A DNA stretch of 64,000 bases from Candidatus Rokuibacteriota bacterium (GCA_030647435.1 JAUSJX010000048.1:1-64000); one strand, 5' to 3'; positions 19,927 to 28,032 are shown, counted from the first letter of the stretch. Notes: generated by a model not told the origin, from the sequence alone. Numbers and translations: made by a program.

Positions 19927-20928
19927 TCAGGGCTTGGCGACGCGCGGCAGGACCTCGCCGGCCAGAAGCTCGAGCTGGTCCGTGCTCCAGTTGAGCGGGT
20001 TCAGCACGATCTGCTCGCAGCCGCCGAGGGCGGCGACCTTCGCGCGAATCTTCTCCGCCAATTCCTCGGCCTCGCCTAGGAGGTAGAACTCCTTCCAGTA
20101 CGGCAGGTCCATGCCCGAGTAGACCTTGAAGTGCGGCGCCGCGACCTCGGGCTTCTCGCCCTTCTTCAGCACGTAGACGAAGTTGGAGTAGACCTTGGTC
20201 ATGTCGCCGGGCTTCCTGCCGAGATCATCCATGAAGCGCTGGATCTTGTTCCAGTCGCCCGTGACCATCTCGGCCGTGGCGGAGGAGTGCGGCACCCAGG
20301 TCTTGGCGTACTTCGCGATCCGCTTGAGCACCGGATCGATATTGGTCACGGTCTGGCCGTAGACTTTCTCGAAGGGCTGGCTGCCGCCGCCGACCCAGAT
20401 CGGCGGATGCGGCTTCTGAACGGGCTTGGGGTCGATGCTGAGATTCTTCACTTGATAGTACTTGCCCGTGTACGTGACGTTGTCGCCGGCCCAGAGCGCC
20501 GTCACCAGCTCCAGCATCTCGTCCATGCGGCGCCCGCGCTCCTTGTGCGGGATGCCCATGAGCGCGAACTCTTCCTCGTGCCAGCCGACGCCGACGCCGA
20601 GGATGCTGCGGCCGCCGGAGAGGAGATCGAGCGTCGCCCACTCCTTGGCGAAGTAGGCGGGGTTTCGGAGCGGCAGCACCAGCACCATGGTGCCCAATTT
20701 GATCGTCCGCGTGACCCCGGCCAGCGCCGACAGCAGCGCCACGGGCTCGAGCCAGGTGCAGGCATAGGCGGGCGGCGTCATCAGGAGGTGGTCGATGCTG
20801 ACCGCCGAGTCAAAGCCCAGGTCCTCGGCGCGGCGGAGATAGGCGCCCATCTCGGCAAGCGTGGCGGTCTTGGGGCCGAGGGCGAAGCTTGGGATGCGGA
20901 GTCCGAATTTCATCCCCGCGGCTCTCAT
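19927..20928 (-). CDS. LLM class F420/FMN-dependent oxidoreductase
   Basis: Luciferase-like monooxygenase-family protein of 333 residues (328 if the ATG at 20913 is used). An AGGAGG site 10 bases before 20928 supports the longer form. Typical features: KFGLRIPSF strand at the start, LGFDSAVSIDHLL, KLGTMVLVLPLRNPAYFAKEWATLDLLSGGR (here in part) and GVGVGWHEEEF. PHPPIWVGGGS marks the middle. These enzymes use FMN or F420 to oxidise or reduce small substrates; the substrate is not evident. Its start overlaps the stop of the AA_synth gene (ATGA), and the Mo-hydroxylase follows within about 20 bp if its CTG start is real. Confidence 0.9.
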   Translation of the reverse strand: MRAAGMKFGLRIPSFALGPKTATLAEMGAYLRRAEDLGFDSAVSIDHLLMTPPAYACTWLEPVALLSALAGVTRTIKLGTMVLVLPLRNPAYFAKEWATLDLLSGGRSILGVGVGWHEEEFALMGIPHKERGRRMDEMLELVTALWAGDNVTYTGKYYQVKNLSIDPKPVQKPHPPIWVGGGSQPFEKVYGQTVTNIDPVLKRIAKYAKTWVPHSSATAEMVTGDWNKIQRFMDDLGRKPGDMTKVYSNFVYVLKKGEKPEVAAPHFKVYSGMDLPYWKEFYLLGEAEELAEKIRAKVAALGGCEQIVLNPLNWSTDQLELLAGEVLPRVAKP

Positions 20929-21494
20929 CGGAGACCGTCCTCCTTCTTGGCTTCGGCGACCGTGAGACCGCCGACCCGCGGATGCGGCCTGCCGCCGTCG
21001 GTGACGACGAGGGCGACCAGGATCTCGTCGGCGCGCGGGGCGTCGCCCAGGCGCACCTCCATGGCGTCGAAGTGGGTGCGCACGAAGGCCGCGTCCTTGA
21101 AGTGGAGCGGCACGTCTATGGTCGCGCCGGGCCCGCCGAGCTTCTTCGCCGACGGGATGATCGCCTTGCCGCCGCCGACCGCGGCGCGGAACGGCGTGCC
21201 GAGCGTTGGGTGGAGGATGGCCGCCGCGTGCTCGTACTCGCCGTGCTCGCCGACGATCGCTGCTTTTCCATAGGAGTGCACGGGCGCGCCGAGCGCCGCG
21301 ACGGCGCGGCGGCCAAGCAGGTCGCCCAGCTCCTCGCCGGTCTTGACCAGCTCCTGGAGGTCCTCGACGTAGCGCCCCGCAAACGGGTTCTCGATCACCG
21401 CGATGGCGGCAACCTTCTTGATGGGCCGGGCGGCCTTCCTGCCCCCGTCCTCGTAGATCTCCTCGACAACAGTCAGCAGCTTCCGGATACGCAT
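20925..21494 (-). CDS. AA_synth (PF06684) family protein
   Basis: 189 residues from the ATG at 21494 (MRIRKLLTVVEEIYEDGG). The open frame continues upstream but crosses the repeat-bearing spacer, so the shorter form is preferred. The family is named 'amino acid synthesis' only by historical context. Recognisable blocks are VIENPFAGRYVEDL, HSYGKAAIVGEHGEYEHAAA, HPTLGTPFRAAVGGGKAIIPS and a final DGGRPHPRVGGL. Members commonly neighbour amidohydrolases and oxidoreductases of amide or heterocycle catabolism, as here. Overlaps the LLM gene by 4 bp (ATGA). Confidence 0.82.
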   Translation of the reverse strand: MRIRKLLTVVEEIYEDGGRKAARPIKKVAAIAVIENPFAGRYVEDLQELVKTGEELGDLLGRRAVAALGAPVHSYGKAAIVGEHGEYEHAAAILHPTLGTPFRAAVGGGKAIIPSAKKLGGPGATIDVPLHFKDAAFVRTHFDAMEVRLGDAPRADEILVALVVTDGGRPHPRVGGLTVAEAKKEDGLR

Positions 21495-21515
21495 CGTCTT
21501 CTCCCCCTCACCCGA

Positions 21516-21536
21516 CCTCTCCCCTAAGGGGAGAGG
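21516..21536. repeat. GGGGAGAGG hairpin repeat
   Basis: CCTCTCCCC, loop TAA, GGGGAGAGG: a perfect 9-bp stem in the 53-bp spacer between the AA_synth start and the amidohydrolase stop. It belongs to a family of similar hairpins at 22790, 26653, 26675 and 33381. No U tract follows, so it is not a standard intrinsic terminator. It may act as a mRNA-stabilising or REP-like site. Confidence 0.6.
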
Positions 21537-21547
21537 GGGTCTTGGAA

Positions 21548-22726
21548 CTAGTGGCCTCCTCCAGCGGGTCCGTGTCCTTTGACGACCTCGGCGGCGCGGG
21601 TCGCGGGCGGCGTGTTGCGGCTCCGGCCGATCTTGATCTGCCCGTCGATCAGCACCATGGAGATGCCGAAGAGGTCGCCGGCCCTGAGCGCCTCGAGGGC
21701 CGTCTTCCCCACCGAGCCGATGGGCGCGTCGACGATGCACAGGTCCGCCTCGCGGCCGGGCTCGATCACGCCCACCGGCAGCTTGTACACGCGCGCGGTA
21801 TTGCCCGTCGCCATGCAGATGGCCGCCTCGGGGTGGAGGCCCCCGAGAGAGGCCAGGTGCGCGATGACTCTCAGAATGCCGAGCGGCACCACGCCCGTGC
21901 CGGACGGCGCGTCGTTGCCGATGATGATGCGGTGAAGCGCCTTGGCTTCCTTGGCGCGCTCGAGGGTATGGAGCGCCGTCTTGCCGTTGCCGCAGTGGAC
22001 GATCTCGAGCGCCATCTGCGTGGCCACGAGCGAGTCGATCTCCCGCTCGCTCATCGAGGTCGTCCCGCCGTTGATGTGGCCGACCACGTGCGGGTCGGCC
22101 TCGAGGACAACCTCCGCGCTGATCGGGCTCGAGCCCGCGATGGACGGCCCGCCCGTGTGGATGGTGACCGTCATGCCGTGCTTCTTGGCCCAGCGGACCA
22201 TGGGCGCCGCGTCCTTGCCGGTCTTGACCGAGCCGAGCCCGATCTCACCCACCAGTTTGACGCCGTGCCGAGCCATCTCGGCGAAGTCCTCCTCGACCAT
22301 GCCGAGCTCCAGGATCGGCGCGCCGCCATGGACCTTGACGCCGGCGGGGCGCAGGTTGGCGTAGGCCTTGGCGGCGACGACGGCGAGCGCCTTCAGTCCC
22401 ACGATGTCCTTGGGCCGCCCGGGCAGGTGGACTTCACCCGCCGAGATCATCGTGGTAAGACCGCCGTTGAGCCCGGACTCGATGAAGTCCATGGTCCGCT
22501 GTCTCGGCGTGAAGTCGCCGAAGACGGGATGGCAGTGGGAATCCATCAAGCCGGGGATGACAGCGCTGCCCTTGGCGTCTATGACCGTGTCGGCGTCGCC
22601 GTCCAGGCCGCGACCGACGGCGGCGATCTTGCCGTCGGCGATCAGGATGCTGTCGCCGTCAAGCAGGGGCTTCGCGATGTCGCCCGAGACGATCAGCCCG
22701 ATATTCCTGATGAGCGTCTTCATCAA
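21548..22726 (-). CDS. ena: Enamidase-like amidohydrolase
   Basis: 392-residue amidohydrolase-superfamily enzyme. The sequence closely follows the enamidase of Eubacterium barkeri nicotinate fermentation as I recall it: shared runs include KTLIRNIGLIVSGDI, APRQRTMDFI-like FTPRQRTMDFIES, GGLTTMISAG, HLPGRPKD, RPAGVKVHGGA, GNDAPSGTG, MATGNTARVY and SRNTPPATRAA. Enamidase hydrolyses the ring amide of 1,4,5,6-tetrahydro-6-oxonicotinate to 2-formylglutarate. Metal ligands are expected in DSHCHP and in later His/Asp positions. With the Mo-hydroxylase downstream, a pyridine- or lactam-degrading pathway is a reasonable inference. The reductase and mutase genes of the fermentation route are not present in this window. 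Confidence 0.82.
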   Translation of the reverse strand: MMKTLIRNIGLIVSGDIAKPLLDGDSILIADGKIAAVGRGLDGDADTVIDAKGSAVIPGLMDSHCHPVFGDFTPRQRTMDFIESGLNGGLTTMISAGEVHLPGRPKDIVGLKALAVVAAKAYANLRPAGVKVHGGAPILELGMVEEDFAEMARHGVKLVGEIGLGSVKTGKDAAPMVRWAKKHGMTVTIHTGGPSIAGSSPISAEVVLEADPHVVGHINGGTTSMSEREIDSLVATQMALEIVHCGNGKTALHTLERAKEAKALHRIIIGNDAPSGTGVVPLGILRVIAHLASLGGLHPEAAICMATGNTARVYKLPVGVIEPGREADLCIVDAPIGSVGKTALEALRAGDLFGISMVLIDGQIKIGRSRNTPPATRAAEVVKGHGPAGGGH

Positions 22727-22740
22727 ACCCCCTCACCCTC

Positions 22741-22814
22741 TCAGCCCTCGCCTCACCGCTCGAAGCGAGCGTCTCGGCTCGAACTGCGACCCTCTCCCCC
22801 AATGGGGGAGAGGG
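22741..22814. repeat. 74-bp dispersed intergenic repeat, copy 1
   Basis: Lies between the enamidase-like gene and the LivF stop. It matches 26591-26664 at about 70 of 74 positions and ends in an 11-bp hairpin, CCCTCTCCCCC, AAT, GGGGGAGAGGG (22790-22814). The internal part also holds a CTCG-AAGC-CGAG-type small palindrome. Confidence 0.75.
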
Positions 22815-22820
22815 AGTGGA

Positions 22821-23510
22821 CTAGACCGTCAGATACGAGCGGCGGGCGGCCTCGTCTTCGAGCAGCCGCGCCATGGCGCCCTCCCACCGGATCTGCCCCT
22901 TCTCGATGATGTAGGCCCGGTCGGCCAGCCGCGCCGCGAACTTGAGATTCTGCTCCGAAAGCAGAATGGTCAAGCCCTCCCGCTTCAACGCCGCGATCTG
23001 CTGGCCGAGCGCCTGGACGATCACGGGCGCCAGCCCCTCGGAGGGCTCGTCGAGGAGCAGAATGCGCGGGTTGCCCATGAGCGTGCGCGCCACGGTCAGC
23101 ATCTGTTGCTCCCCGCCAGAGAGGCTGCCGCCGCGACGCCCCGCCAGCTGGCCCAGCTTCGGGAAGTACTCGTAGACGCGCGAGGCCCCCCAGCCGCTGC
23201 CGCCCTTGGCGCCCACGAGCAGGTTCTCCTCCACGGTCAGATCACTGAAGATGCGCCGGTCCTCGGGCACCCAGCCGATACCGAGCTTGCTGATCTCGTG
23301 GGTGGGCAGCACCGTGATATTCCGCCCGTCGAGGCTGATCGAGCCTCCCGTCACTTCGACGAGCCCCACGATGGCCTTGAGCGTGGTGGACTTGCCGGCG
23401 CCGTTGCGGCCGAGCAGAGAGACTACTTCGCCCTCGCGCGCCTCGATCGTGACACCGTGCAGCACGCGCGAGAGACCATACGCCGCCTCGACGCCCTCAA
23501 GGCGCAGCAT
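22821..23510 (-). CDS. livF: Branched-chain-type ABC importer ATPase LivF
   Basis: 229 residues, the short LivF form. Walker A is LLGRNGAGKSTT near residue 34. The VGWVPEDRRIF block is characteristic of LivF, followed by LSGGEQQML and Walker B ILLLDEPSEGLAP. Energises uptake of branched-chain amino acids, amides, urea or aromatic acids depending on the binding protein. It is the last gene of a minus-strand operon LivJ, LivHM, LivG, small protein, LivF. Confidence 0.92.
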   Translation of the reverse strand: MLRLEGVEAAYGLSRVLHGVTIEAREGEVVSLLGRNGAGKSTTLKAIVGLVEVTGGSISLDGRNITVLPTHEISKLGIGWVPEDRRIFSDLTVEENLLVGAKGGSGWGASRVYEYFPKLGQLAGRRGGSLSGGEQQMLTVARTLMGNPRILLLDEPSEGLAPVIVQALGQQIAALKREGLTILLSEQNLKFAARLADRAYIIEKGQIRWEGAMARLLEDEAARRSYLTV

Positions 23511-23560
23511 GGAGGTGTCCCCGTGGCGGACTGGAGGCGAGAAAGACGCAGCTCGGAGGC

Positions 23561-23941
23561 CTAGGCGGGGCCGGAGCGGCCGATGACTCGGACTTCCAGA
23601 TGGAGCAGGCGCCGGTCCACCCTGCCAAAGTCCTCGCGGACCTCGCCGCGGAAGCGCTCGACCTTCTCGTCGAGGGCGCCCAGCCCCCCGGCGACGGCCT
23701 TGATGTCGGACCTAAGGTCCTCGGCAACGACGCCCATGTAACGGCGGGTCTCGGCGGCGCTTGCGTCGACGCGCGCGAGAAGTCTCGACTCGAACTGCTC
23801 CATCTGGAGTCGTGTCTCCGCTGCGCTCGCTTGGATCTCCTGGCGGAGCTCGGCGCGGACCTGCTCGCCCATGGCGTGCATCTCCTGGCGCAGGTCGCCG
23901 CCGAGCCGTTCGAGGTCCGACGAGTCCACGGGCCGGGGCAT
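23561..23941 (-). CDS. Small coiled-coil protein within liv operon
   Basis: 126-residue hydrophilic protein, unrecognised. It is almost entirely helical with heptad-like spacing: DLERLGGDLRQEMHAMGEQ, VRAELRQEIQASAAETRLQM, SRLLARVDASAAETRRYMG, and the tail DEKVERFRGEVREDFGRV. ASAAETR occurs twice at about 30-residue spacing, hinting at an internal duplication. No signal peptide or membrane segment. It sits between LivG and LivF in the same direction (50 bp and 61 bp gaps). Similar small coiled-coil proteins are known beside many genes; a link to transport is only positional. Confidence 0.65.
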   Translation of the reverse strand: MPRPVDSSDLERLGGDLRQEMHAMGEQVRAELRQEIQASAAETRLQMEQFESRLLARVDASAAETRRYMGVVAEDLRSDIKAVAGGLGALDEKVERFRGEVREDFGRVDRRLLHLEVRVIGRSGPA

Positions 23942-24002
23942 GCGTCATACTCCCGCATGTCGGGCGGCATTGTCAACGGTATCCAGGACAATACGCCCGG
24001 CA

Positions 24003-24752
24003 TTACTCGGCTTCCCCGAGGTACACCTTCTGGACCTGCGGATCGGCGCGGACTTCGTCGGGGCGGCCTTCGGCGATGACGCGCCCCTGGTGGAGCACCA
24101 TGATGCGGTCGGCGACCGAGAAGACCACGTCCATGTCATGCTCGGTGAAGAGCACCGTCAGGCCCCGGTCACGCGCGATCCGCTCGGTCAGCGCCATGAG
24201 AGCGCCGCGCTCGGCCGGCGCCATGCCCGCCGTGGGCTCGTCCAGCAGCAGGACCTCAGGCGTGTTCGCCAGCGCCACGGCGAGCTCGAGCTTCTTGAGG
24301 TCGCCGTAGGCCAGCACTCCCGCCACCCTGTCCGCCTGCGCGGCAAGCCCGACCTGGTCCAGGAGCGCGCGCGCGGCGTCCACGTCCAGCCGCGCCGCGC
24401 GCCCGAGCAGCGAATACGTGCGCCGCCCGTGGGAAAAGAGCGCCACCTGGACATTCTCGAGCGCCGTCAGCGACGAAAAAGTCGCGGTGATCTGGAAGGT
24501 GCGGCTCACGCCACGGCGCCACACCGCGTGCGGCGGCAGCCCCGAGAGGCGCTCGCCCTTGAAGCGCACCTCGCCCGCGTCCGCCTTGAGCTGACCCGTG
24601 AGCATGTTGAAGAAGGTCGTCTTCCCCGCCCCGTTGGGGCCGATGAGCGCGCGGATCTCTCCGCGAGGCATGGCCAGGTCCACGCCCGCCACGGCCTGGA
24701 CGCCGCCGAAGGACTTGGCGAGCCCGCGCGTCTCGAGAACGGGCGCACTCAC
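24003..24752 (-). CDS. livG: Branched-chain-type ABC importer ATPase LivG
   Basis: 249 residues from a GTG at 24752 that overlaps the LivHM stop (GTGA). The N terminus SAPVLETRGLAKSFGGVQAV and Walker A IGPNGAGKTTFFNMLTG are the LivG type. SRTFQITATFSSLTALENV marks the Q-loop region. The signature motif is degenerate (VLAYGDLKKLELA instead of LSYG or LSGG), as is normal for LivG, and Walker B is VLLLDEPTAGM. The His switch is in FTEHDMD. Confidence 0.9.
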   Translation of the reverse strand: MSAPVLETRGLAKSFGGVQAVAGVDLAMPRGEIRALIGPNGAGKTTFFNMLTGQLKADAGEVRFKGERLSGLPPHAVWRRGVSRTFQITATFSSLTALENVQVALFSHGRRTYSLLGRAARLDVDAARALLDQVGLAAQADRVAGVLAYGDLKKLELAVALANTPEVLLLDEPTAGMAPAERGALMALTERIARDRGLTVLFTEHDMDVVFSVADRIMVLHQGRVIAEGRPDEVRADPQVQKVYLGEAE

Positions 24753-26572
24753 GAGCGCCTCCAGTCGAGCACGCCGGCGATGCCGCGCGGAAAGGCCAGC
24801 ACGAGCGCGATCAAGATGCCGCCCAACCCCGCCTGCCAGTAGTCGGTGTAGCGGGTAATGACGGTGTCGAGGAGCTTGTAGGCGGCGGCGCCGATCAGCG
24901 GGCCGGCGGGCGCTCCGATGCCGCCGAGCAGCACCATGACCAGCGGCTGCACCGACATCGGCGTCTCGGTGTAGACGGGGAAGACGCTGCCCTTGAGGAA
25001 GACGAACACGGCGCCGGCGAGACCGGCGAAGAAGCCCGCGACGACGAAGGCCGTCCACTGGAGCGCGCGGATGTTGATCCCGACGGCCTCCGCCCGCCGC
25101 GCGTGGTCCCGCACCGCCCGGAGGGCCAGGCCGAAGGGCGAGGCCGCCACGACCCGCAGTAGCACGACGCCCGCGCCCGCGAAGCCTAGGGCCCAGTAGT
25201 AGTAGCGCATCGGTGACTTGAGCCACGGCGGAGGCCAGACGGACAGGACGCCGTTGTCGCCGCCCGTCACCGCGTCCCACTGATGGACCACGGCGAAGAC
25301 GATCTGGGCGAAGGCGAGCGTCAGCATGGCGAAGTAGATGCTCGTCAGCCTCACGCTGAAGTATCCGAACACGGCGGCGGCGGCGGCGGCGACCACGGGC
25401 GCGGCGAGAAAGGCCAGCGGCATCGGCCAGCCCGCCCACTTGAGCAGCAGCGCCGCACCGTAGGCTCCGAGGCCGAAGTACGCGGCGTGCCCGAAGGACA
25501 CCATGCCGCCCGGACCCATCAGGAGGTGCAGGCTCGCCGCGAAAAGGGCGAAGGCGAAGATCTCGACCGCCATCCACACCCAGAAGGTCGGCAGGAGGAG
25601 CGGCAGCGCCAGCAAGACCAGGGCGGTCGCGGCGAGCCAGGCCGGATGCCACGGGACACGGCGCTCCCTGGCGACGGCGCTACCCGCCGCGCGAAGCTGG
25701 ATCTCCGGCCGGCCGAGGAGTCCCCACGGCCGGACGATGAGCACCACGGCCATCACGACGAACATGAGGACGATGGAGGCCTTGGGCAGGATCAGGACGC
25801 CGTAGGCGTTGAGCACGCCGATCAGGAGCGACGCCAGGAGAGCGCCCCACACCGAGCCCATGCCTCCGATCACGACGACCACGAAGGCCTCGACGATGAC
25901 GGTGGTGTCCATCACCGTCGTGAGCGCGAGGCGGGGCACCTGGAGCGCGCCCCCCAGCCCCGCGAGGAACGAGCCCAGGACGAAGACACCCGTGAAGAGG
26001 CGCCTCTGGTCCACGCCGAGGGCCGCGACCATCTCCCGGTCCTGCGTCGCCGCGCGAATCAGAATGCCCCAGCGCGTCCGGTGGAAAACGAGCCAGAGCC
26101 CGAGCGCCACGAGCGGACCAAAGATGATCACCGCGAGGTCGTAGCTGGGAAAGAGCTGGCCGGCGATGGGCACCGAGCCCGCGAGTCCCGGCGCAACGGG
26201 GCCCGTCTTGTTGTCCGCGCCCCAGAAGAAGCGCACGGCGTCGGCGACGACCAGGACCAGCGCGAAGGTCAGGAGGAGCTGGTAGAGCTCGGGCGCGCGG
26301 TACACACGTCGGAGCAGGAGCACCTCGACGAGGCCGCCGAGGGCGGCGACCAGGAGCGCCGCGAGGAACGCGGCCGCGTAGAAGGCGGCAGGACCCAGAG
26401 GCAGCGCCGCGGAGAGCGAATACGTGAAGTAGGCCGCCAGCATGTAGAAGGAGCCGTGGGCGAAGTTGACGATGCGCGTGACGCCGAAGATGAGCGACAG
26501 CCCCGACGCGATGAGAAAGAGGAACATCGCGTTGGCGAGGCCGCTCAGCAGCTGGACGAGGAGGAGGGACAT
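24749..26572 (-). CDS. Fused LivH-LivM permease
   Basis: 607-residue inner-membrane protein formed by two permeases in one chain. Residues 1-290 are LivH-like (GLSLIFGVTRIVNFAHG near 25-41, VVVIGGMGSVWGALLAS near 235). From about 310 the LivM part follows (HLLMGPGGMVSFGHAAYFGLGAYGA in pieces, RAVRDHARRAEAVGIN, VMVLLGGIGAPAGPLIG). About 16-18 hydrophobic segments are visible. The linker of about 20 residues (RPEIQLRAAGSAVARERR) is basic and probably cytoplasmic. Fusion fixes 1:1 stoichiometry. Start is ATG at 26572. Confidence 0.9.
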   Translation of the reverse strand: MSLLLVQLLSGLANAMFLFLIASGLSLIFGVTRIVNFAHGSFYMLAAYFTYSLSAALPLGPAAFYAAAFLAALLVAALGGLVEVLLLRRVYRAPELYQLLLTFALVLVVADAVRFFWGADNKTGPVAPGLAGSVPIAGQLFPSYDLAVIIFGPLVALGLWLVFHRTRWGILIRAATQDREMVAALGVDQRRLFTGVFVLGSFLAGLGGALQVPRLALTTVMDTTVIVEAFVVVVIGGMGSVWGALLASLLIGVLNAYGVLILPKASIVLMFVVMAVVLIVRPWGLLGRPEIQLRAAGSAVARERRVPWHPAWLAATALVLLALPLLLPTFWVWMAVEIFAFALFAASLHLLMGPGGMVSFGHAAYFGLGAYGAALLLKWAGWPMPLAFLAAPVVAAAAAAVFGYFSVRLTSIYFAMLTLAFAQIVFAVVHQWDAVTGGDNGVLSVWPPPWLKSPMRYYYWALGFAGAGVVLLRVVAASPFGLALRAVRDHARRAEAVGINIRALQWTAFVVAGFFAGLAGAVFVFLKGSVFPVYTETPMSVQPLVMVLLGGIGAPAGPLIGAAAYKLLDTVITRYTDYWQAGLGGILIALVLAFPRGIAGVLDWRRS

Positions 26573-26590
26573 GGCGCCCCCTTGACTAAC

Positions 26591-26664
26591 TCAGCCCTCG
26601 CCTCGCCGCTCGAGACGAGCGTCTCGGCTCGAACTGCGACCCTCTCCCCCGATGGGGGAGAGGG
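26591..26664. repeat. 74-bp dispersed intergenic repeat, copy 2
   Basis: Near-identical to 22741-22814 (about four differences). The terminal hairpin CCCTCTCCCCC, GAT, GGGGGAGAGGG keeps its stem although the loop has changed. It lies between LivHM and the binding protein gene. Confidence 0.75.
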
Positions 26665-26674
26665 GTTCGGAGGT

Positions 26675-26697
26675 CCCTCTCCCCACTGGGGAGAGGG
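26675..26697. repeat. Second hairpin beside repeat copy 2
   Basis: CCCTCTCCCC, loop ACT, GGGGAGAGGG forms a perfect 10-bp stem right after repeat copy 2 and before the stop of the binding protein gene (26716). Highly expressed binding proteins are often separated from permeases by such structures. Confidence 0.6.
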
Positions 26698-26715
26698 TAG
26701 GGTGAGGGGGTCAGA

Positions 26716-27924
26716 TCAATTGCCCGGGCGGAGCTTCTTCACTTCGTCGTCGGAGGGCAGCACCTTCTCGCCGGGGATGTACTCGTAGTTGACCATGATC
26801 CCAACGCCGCGCGCTGGGTCGATCTTGGTCGTGCCCACCCACGCGCCCATGGTGGACTGGCCGTCCACGGCGCGGAAGGTGATGGGCCCGATCGGCGTCT
26901 CGACCTTGAGCCCCTTGAAGGCGGCCACGAGCTTGCCGGTGTCGGTGCTGCCGGCCTTCCTGATGCCCTCCGCGATGGACTGGTAGGTGACGTACCCGAT
27001 CAGCGAGCCGAGCACCGGCGGCTTGTCGCCGCGCTTCGTGTAGCGGGCGACCCACTCCTGGTGGCCTCCGCTCTTGATGTCGTACCAGGGATAGCCTGTC
27101 ACGAGCATGCCCTCGGGCGCCTCGAGCTTGAGCGGGTCGATGTACTCGGGCTCGCCCAGGAGGATGCCCACGACGAACGTCTTCTGGAAGAGGCCGCGCT
27201 TCTGCGCCTCTCTGACGAACGCGAGCCAGTCGCTGCCGAAGAGCGAGACGTAGAGGGCGTCGGGGTTCTGGCTCATGATGGCCGTGACGAGAGGACCGGG
27301 CTCGATCTTTCCGAGCGTCGGCCAGTGCTCACCCACGACCTGGACGTCGGGCTTGAGCTCCTTGAGGCGGTCCCGGAAGGTCTCCCAGGCGCGCTTGCCG
27401 TACTCGTAGTTGGGCCCGATCGTCACCCACTTGACGTACTTCATCTTCCCGGCCTTCTCGGCCAGCATGCGCCCCTGCTCATAGGTGTTGGGCCGGAGGC
27501 GAACAACATAGTCGTGCCCCTTGGACCAGGTCAGGGCTTCCGTCAGCGGCTCGGCGGCGACGAACATCACCTTGTTCTGCTTGGCCCAATCGGAGACCGC
27601 GAGCCCGACGTTCGAGAGAAAGGTGCCCGCGATGAGGGCGACCTTCTCCGACTCGACCAGCTCCTGGGCGTGCTTCACCGCTTCCGCCGGCTGGCCTTTG
27701 TCGTCGCGGAAGAGCACCTCGAGCTTGCGCCCGAGGACCCCGCCCTTGGCGTTGATCTCCTCGACGGCCATCTCGACGCCGGCCTTGTACGGCCCCGTGA
27801 AGGGCGCGCCGATGCCGCTGTAGGAGTTGATCTCGCCGACCTTGATGGGCTGGGCTGCCGCCTGGGCCGGAAACGAAAGCGCCAGGCTGGCCGTTATGAG
27901 GAACAGGAGTAGGCGTGAGCGCAT
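26716..27924 (-). CDS. Branched-chain amino acid-type ABC substrate-binding protein
   Basis: 402 residues from the ATG at 27924, preceded by GAGGAGGC; a longer frame to 28002 would cover the promoter and is rejected. Signal peptide: RSRLLLFLITASLALSFPAQAAAQP. The mature part begins IKVGEINSYSGIGAPFTGPYKAG, the type I periplasmic-binding fold, with VEEINAKGGVLGRKLEVLFRD in pieces and GTFLSNVGLAVSDWAKQNKV. YEYGKRAWETFRDRLKE and the KRGLFQKTF region follow. It feeds the LivHM/LivG/LivF system encoded downstream. The ligand may be an amino acid, amide or aromatic acid; the neighbourhood of the enamidase-like gene suggests a nitrogenous compound, as inference. Confidence 0.9.
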   Translation of the reverse strand: MRSRLLLFLITASLALSFPAQAAAQPIKVGEINSYSGIGAPFTGPYKAGVEMAVEEINAKGGVLGRKLEVLFRDDKGQPAEAVKHAQELVESEKVALIAGTFLSNVGLAVSDWAKQNKVMFVAAEPLTEALTWSKGHDYVVRLRPNTYEQGRMLAEKAGKMKYVKWVTIGPNYEYGKRAWETFRDRLKELKPDVQVVGEHWPTLGKIEPGPLVTAIMSQNPDALYVSLFGSDWLAFVREAQKRGLFQKTFVVGILLGEPEYIDPLKLEAPEGMLVTGYPWYDIKSGGHQEWVARYTKRGDKPPVLGSLIGYVTYQSIAEGIRKAGSTDTGKLVAAFKGLKVETPIGPITFRAVDGQSTMGAWVGTTKIDPARGVGIMVNYEYIPGEKVLPSDDEVKKLRPGN

Positions 27925-27956
27925 CGAGAGCCTCCTCTGGGTTCGTGTTGCGCTTG

Positions 27957-27984
27957 AGTAAAGCAGAAGGCCGCCGGGTGTCAA
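27957..27984 (-). promoter_or_regulatory. Sigma-70-like promoter for the liv operon
   Basis: On the minus strand TTGACA (27984-27979) is followed after 16 bases by TTTACT (27962-27957), about 33 bases before the ATG at 27924. Alternative -10 registers TTACTC or TACTCA give 17-18 base spacers. Confidence 0.5.
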
Positions 27985-28011
27985 GCCGATTCCGGGCGCC
28001 ACAGGCCGCTT

Positions 28012-28032
28012 GACAGGAGGCGGCGTCCTGTC
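28012..28032. promoter_or_regulatory. Perfect 7-bp inverted repeat in divergent promoter region
   Basis: GACAGGA, 7 bases, TCCTGTC. The left arm overlaps a TTGACA hexamer (28010-28015) directed towards the plus-strand transporter genes. It is the right size and place for a repressor operator between the two divergent transport operons, though no regulator gene is adjacent. Confidence 0.4.
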
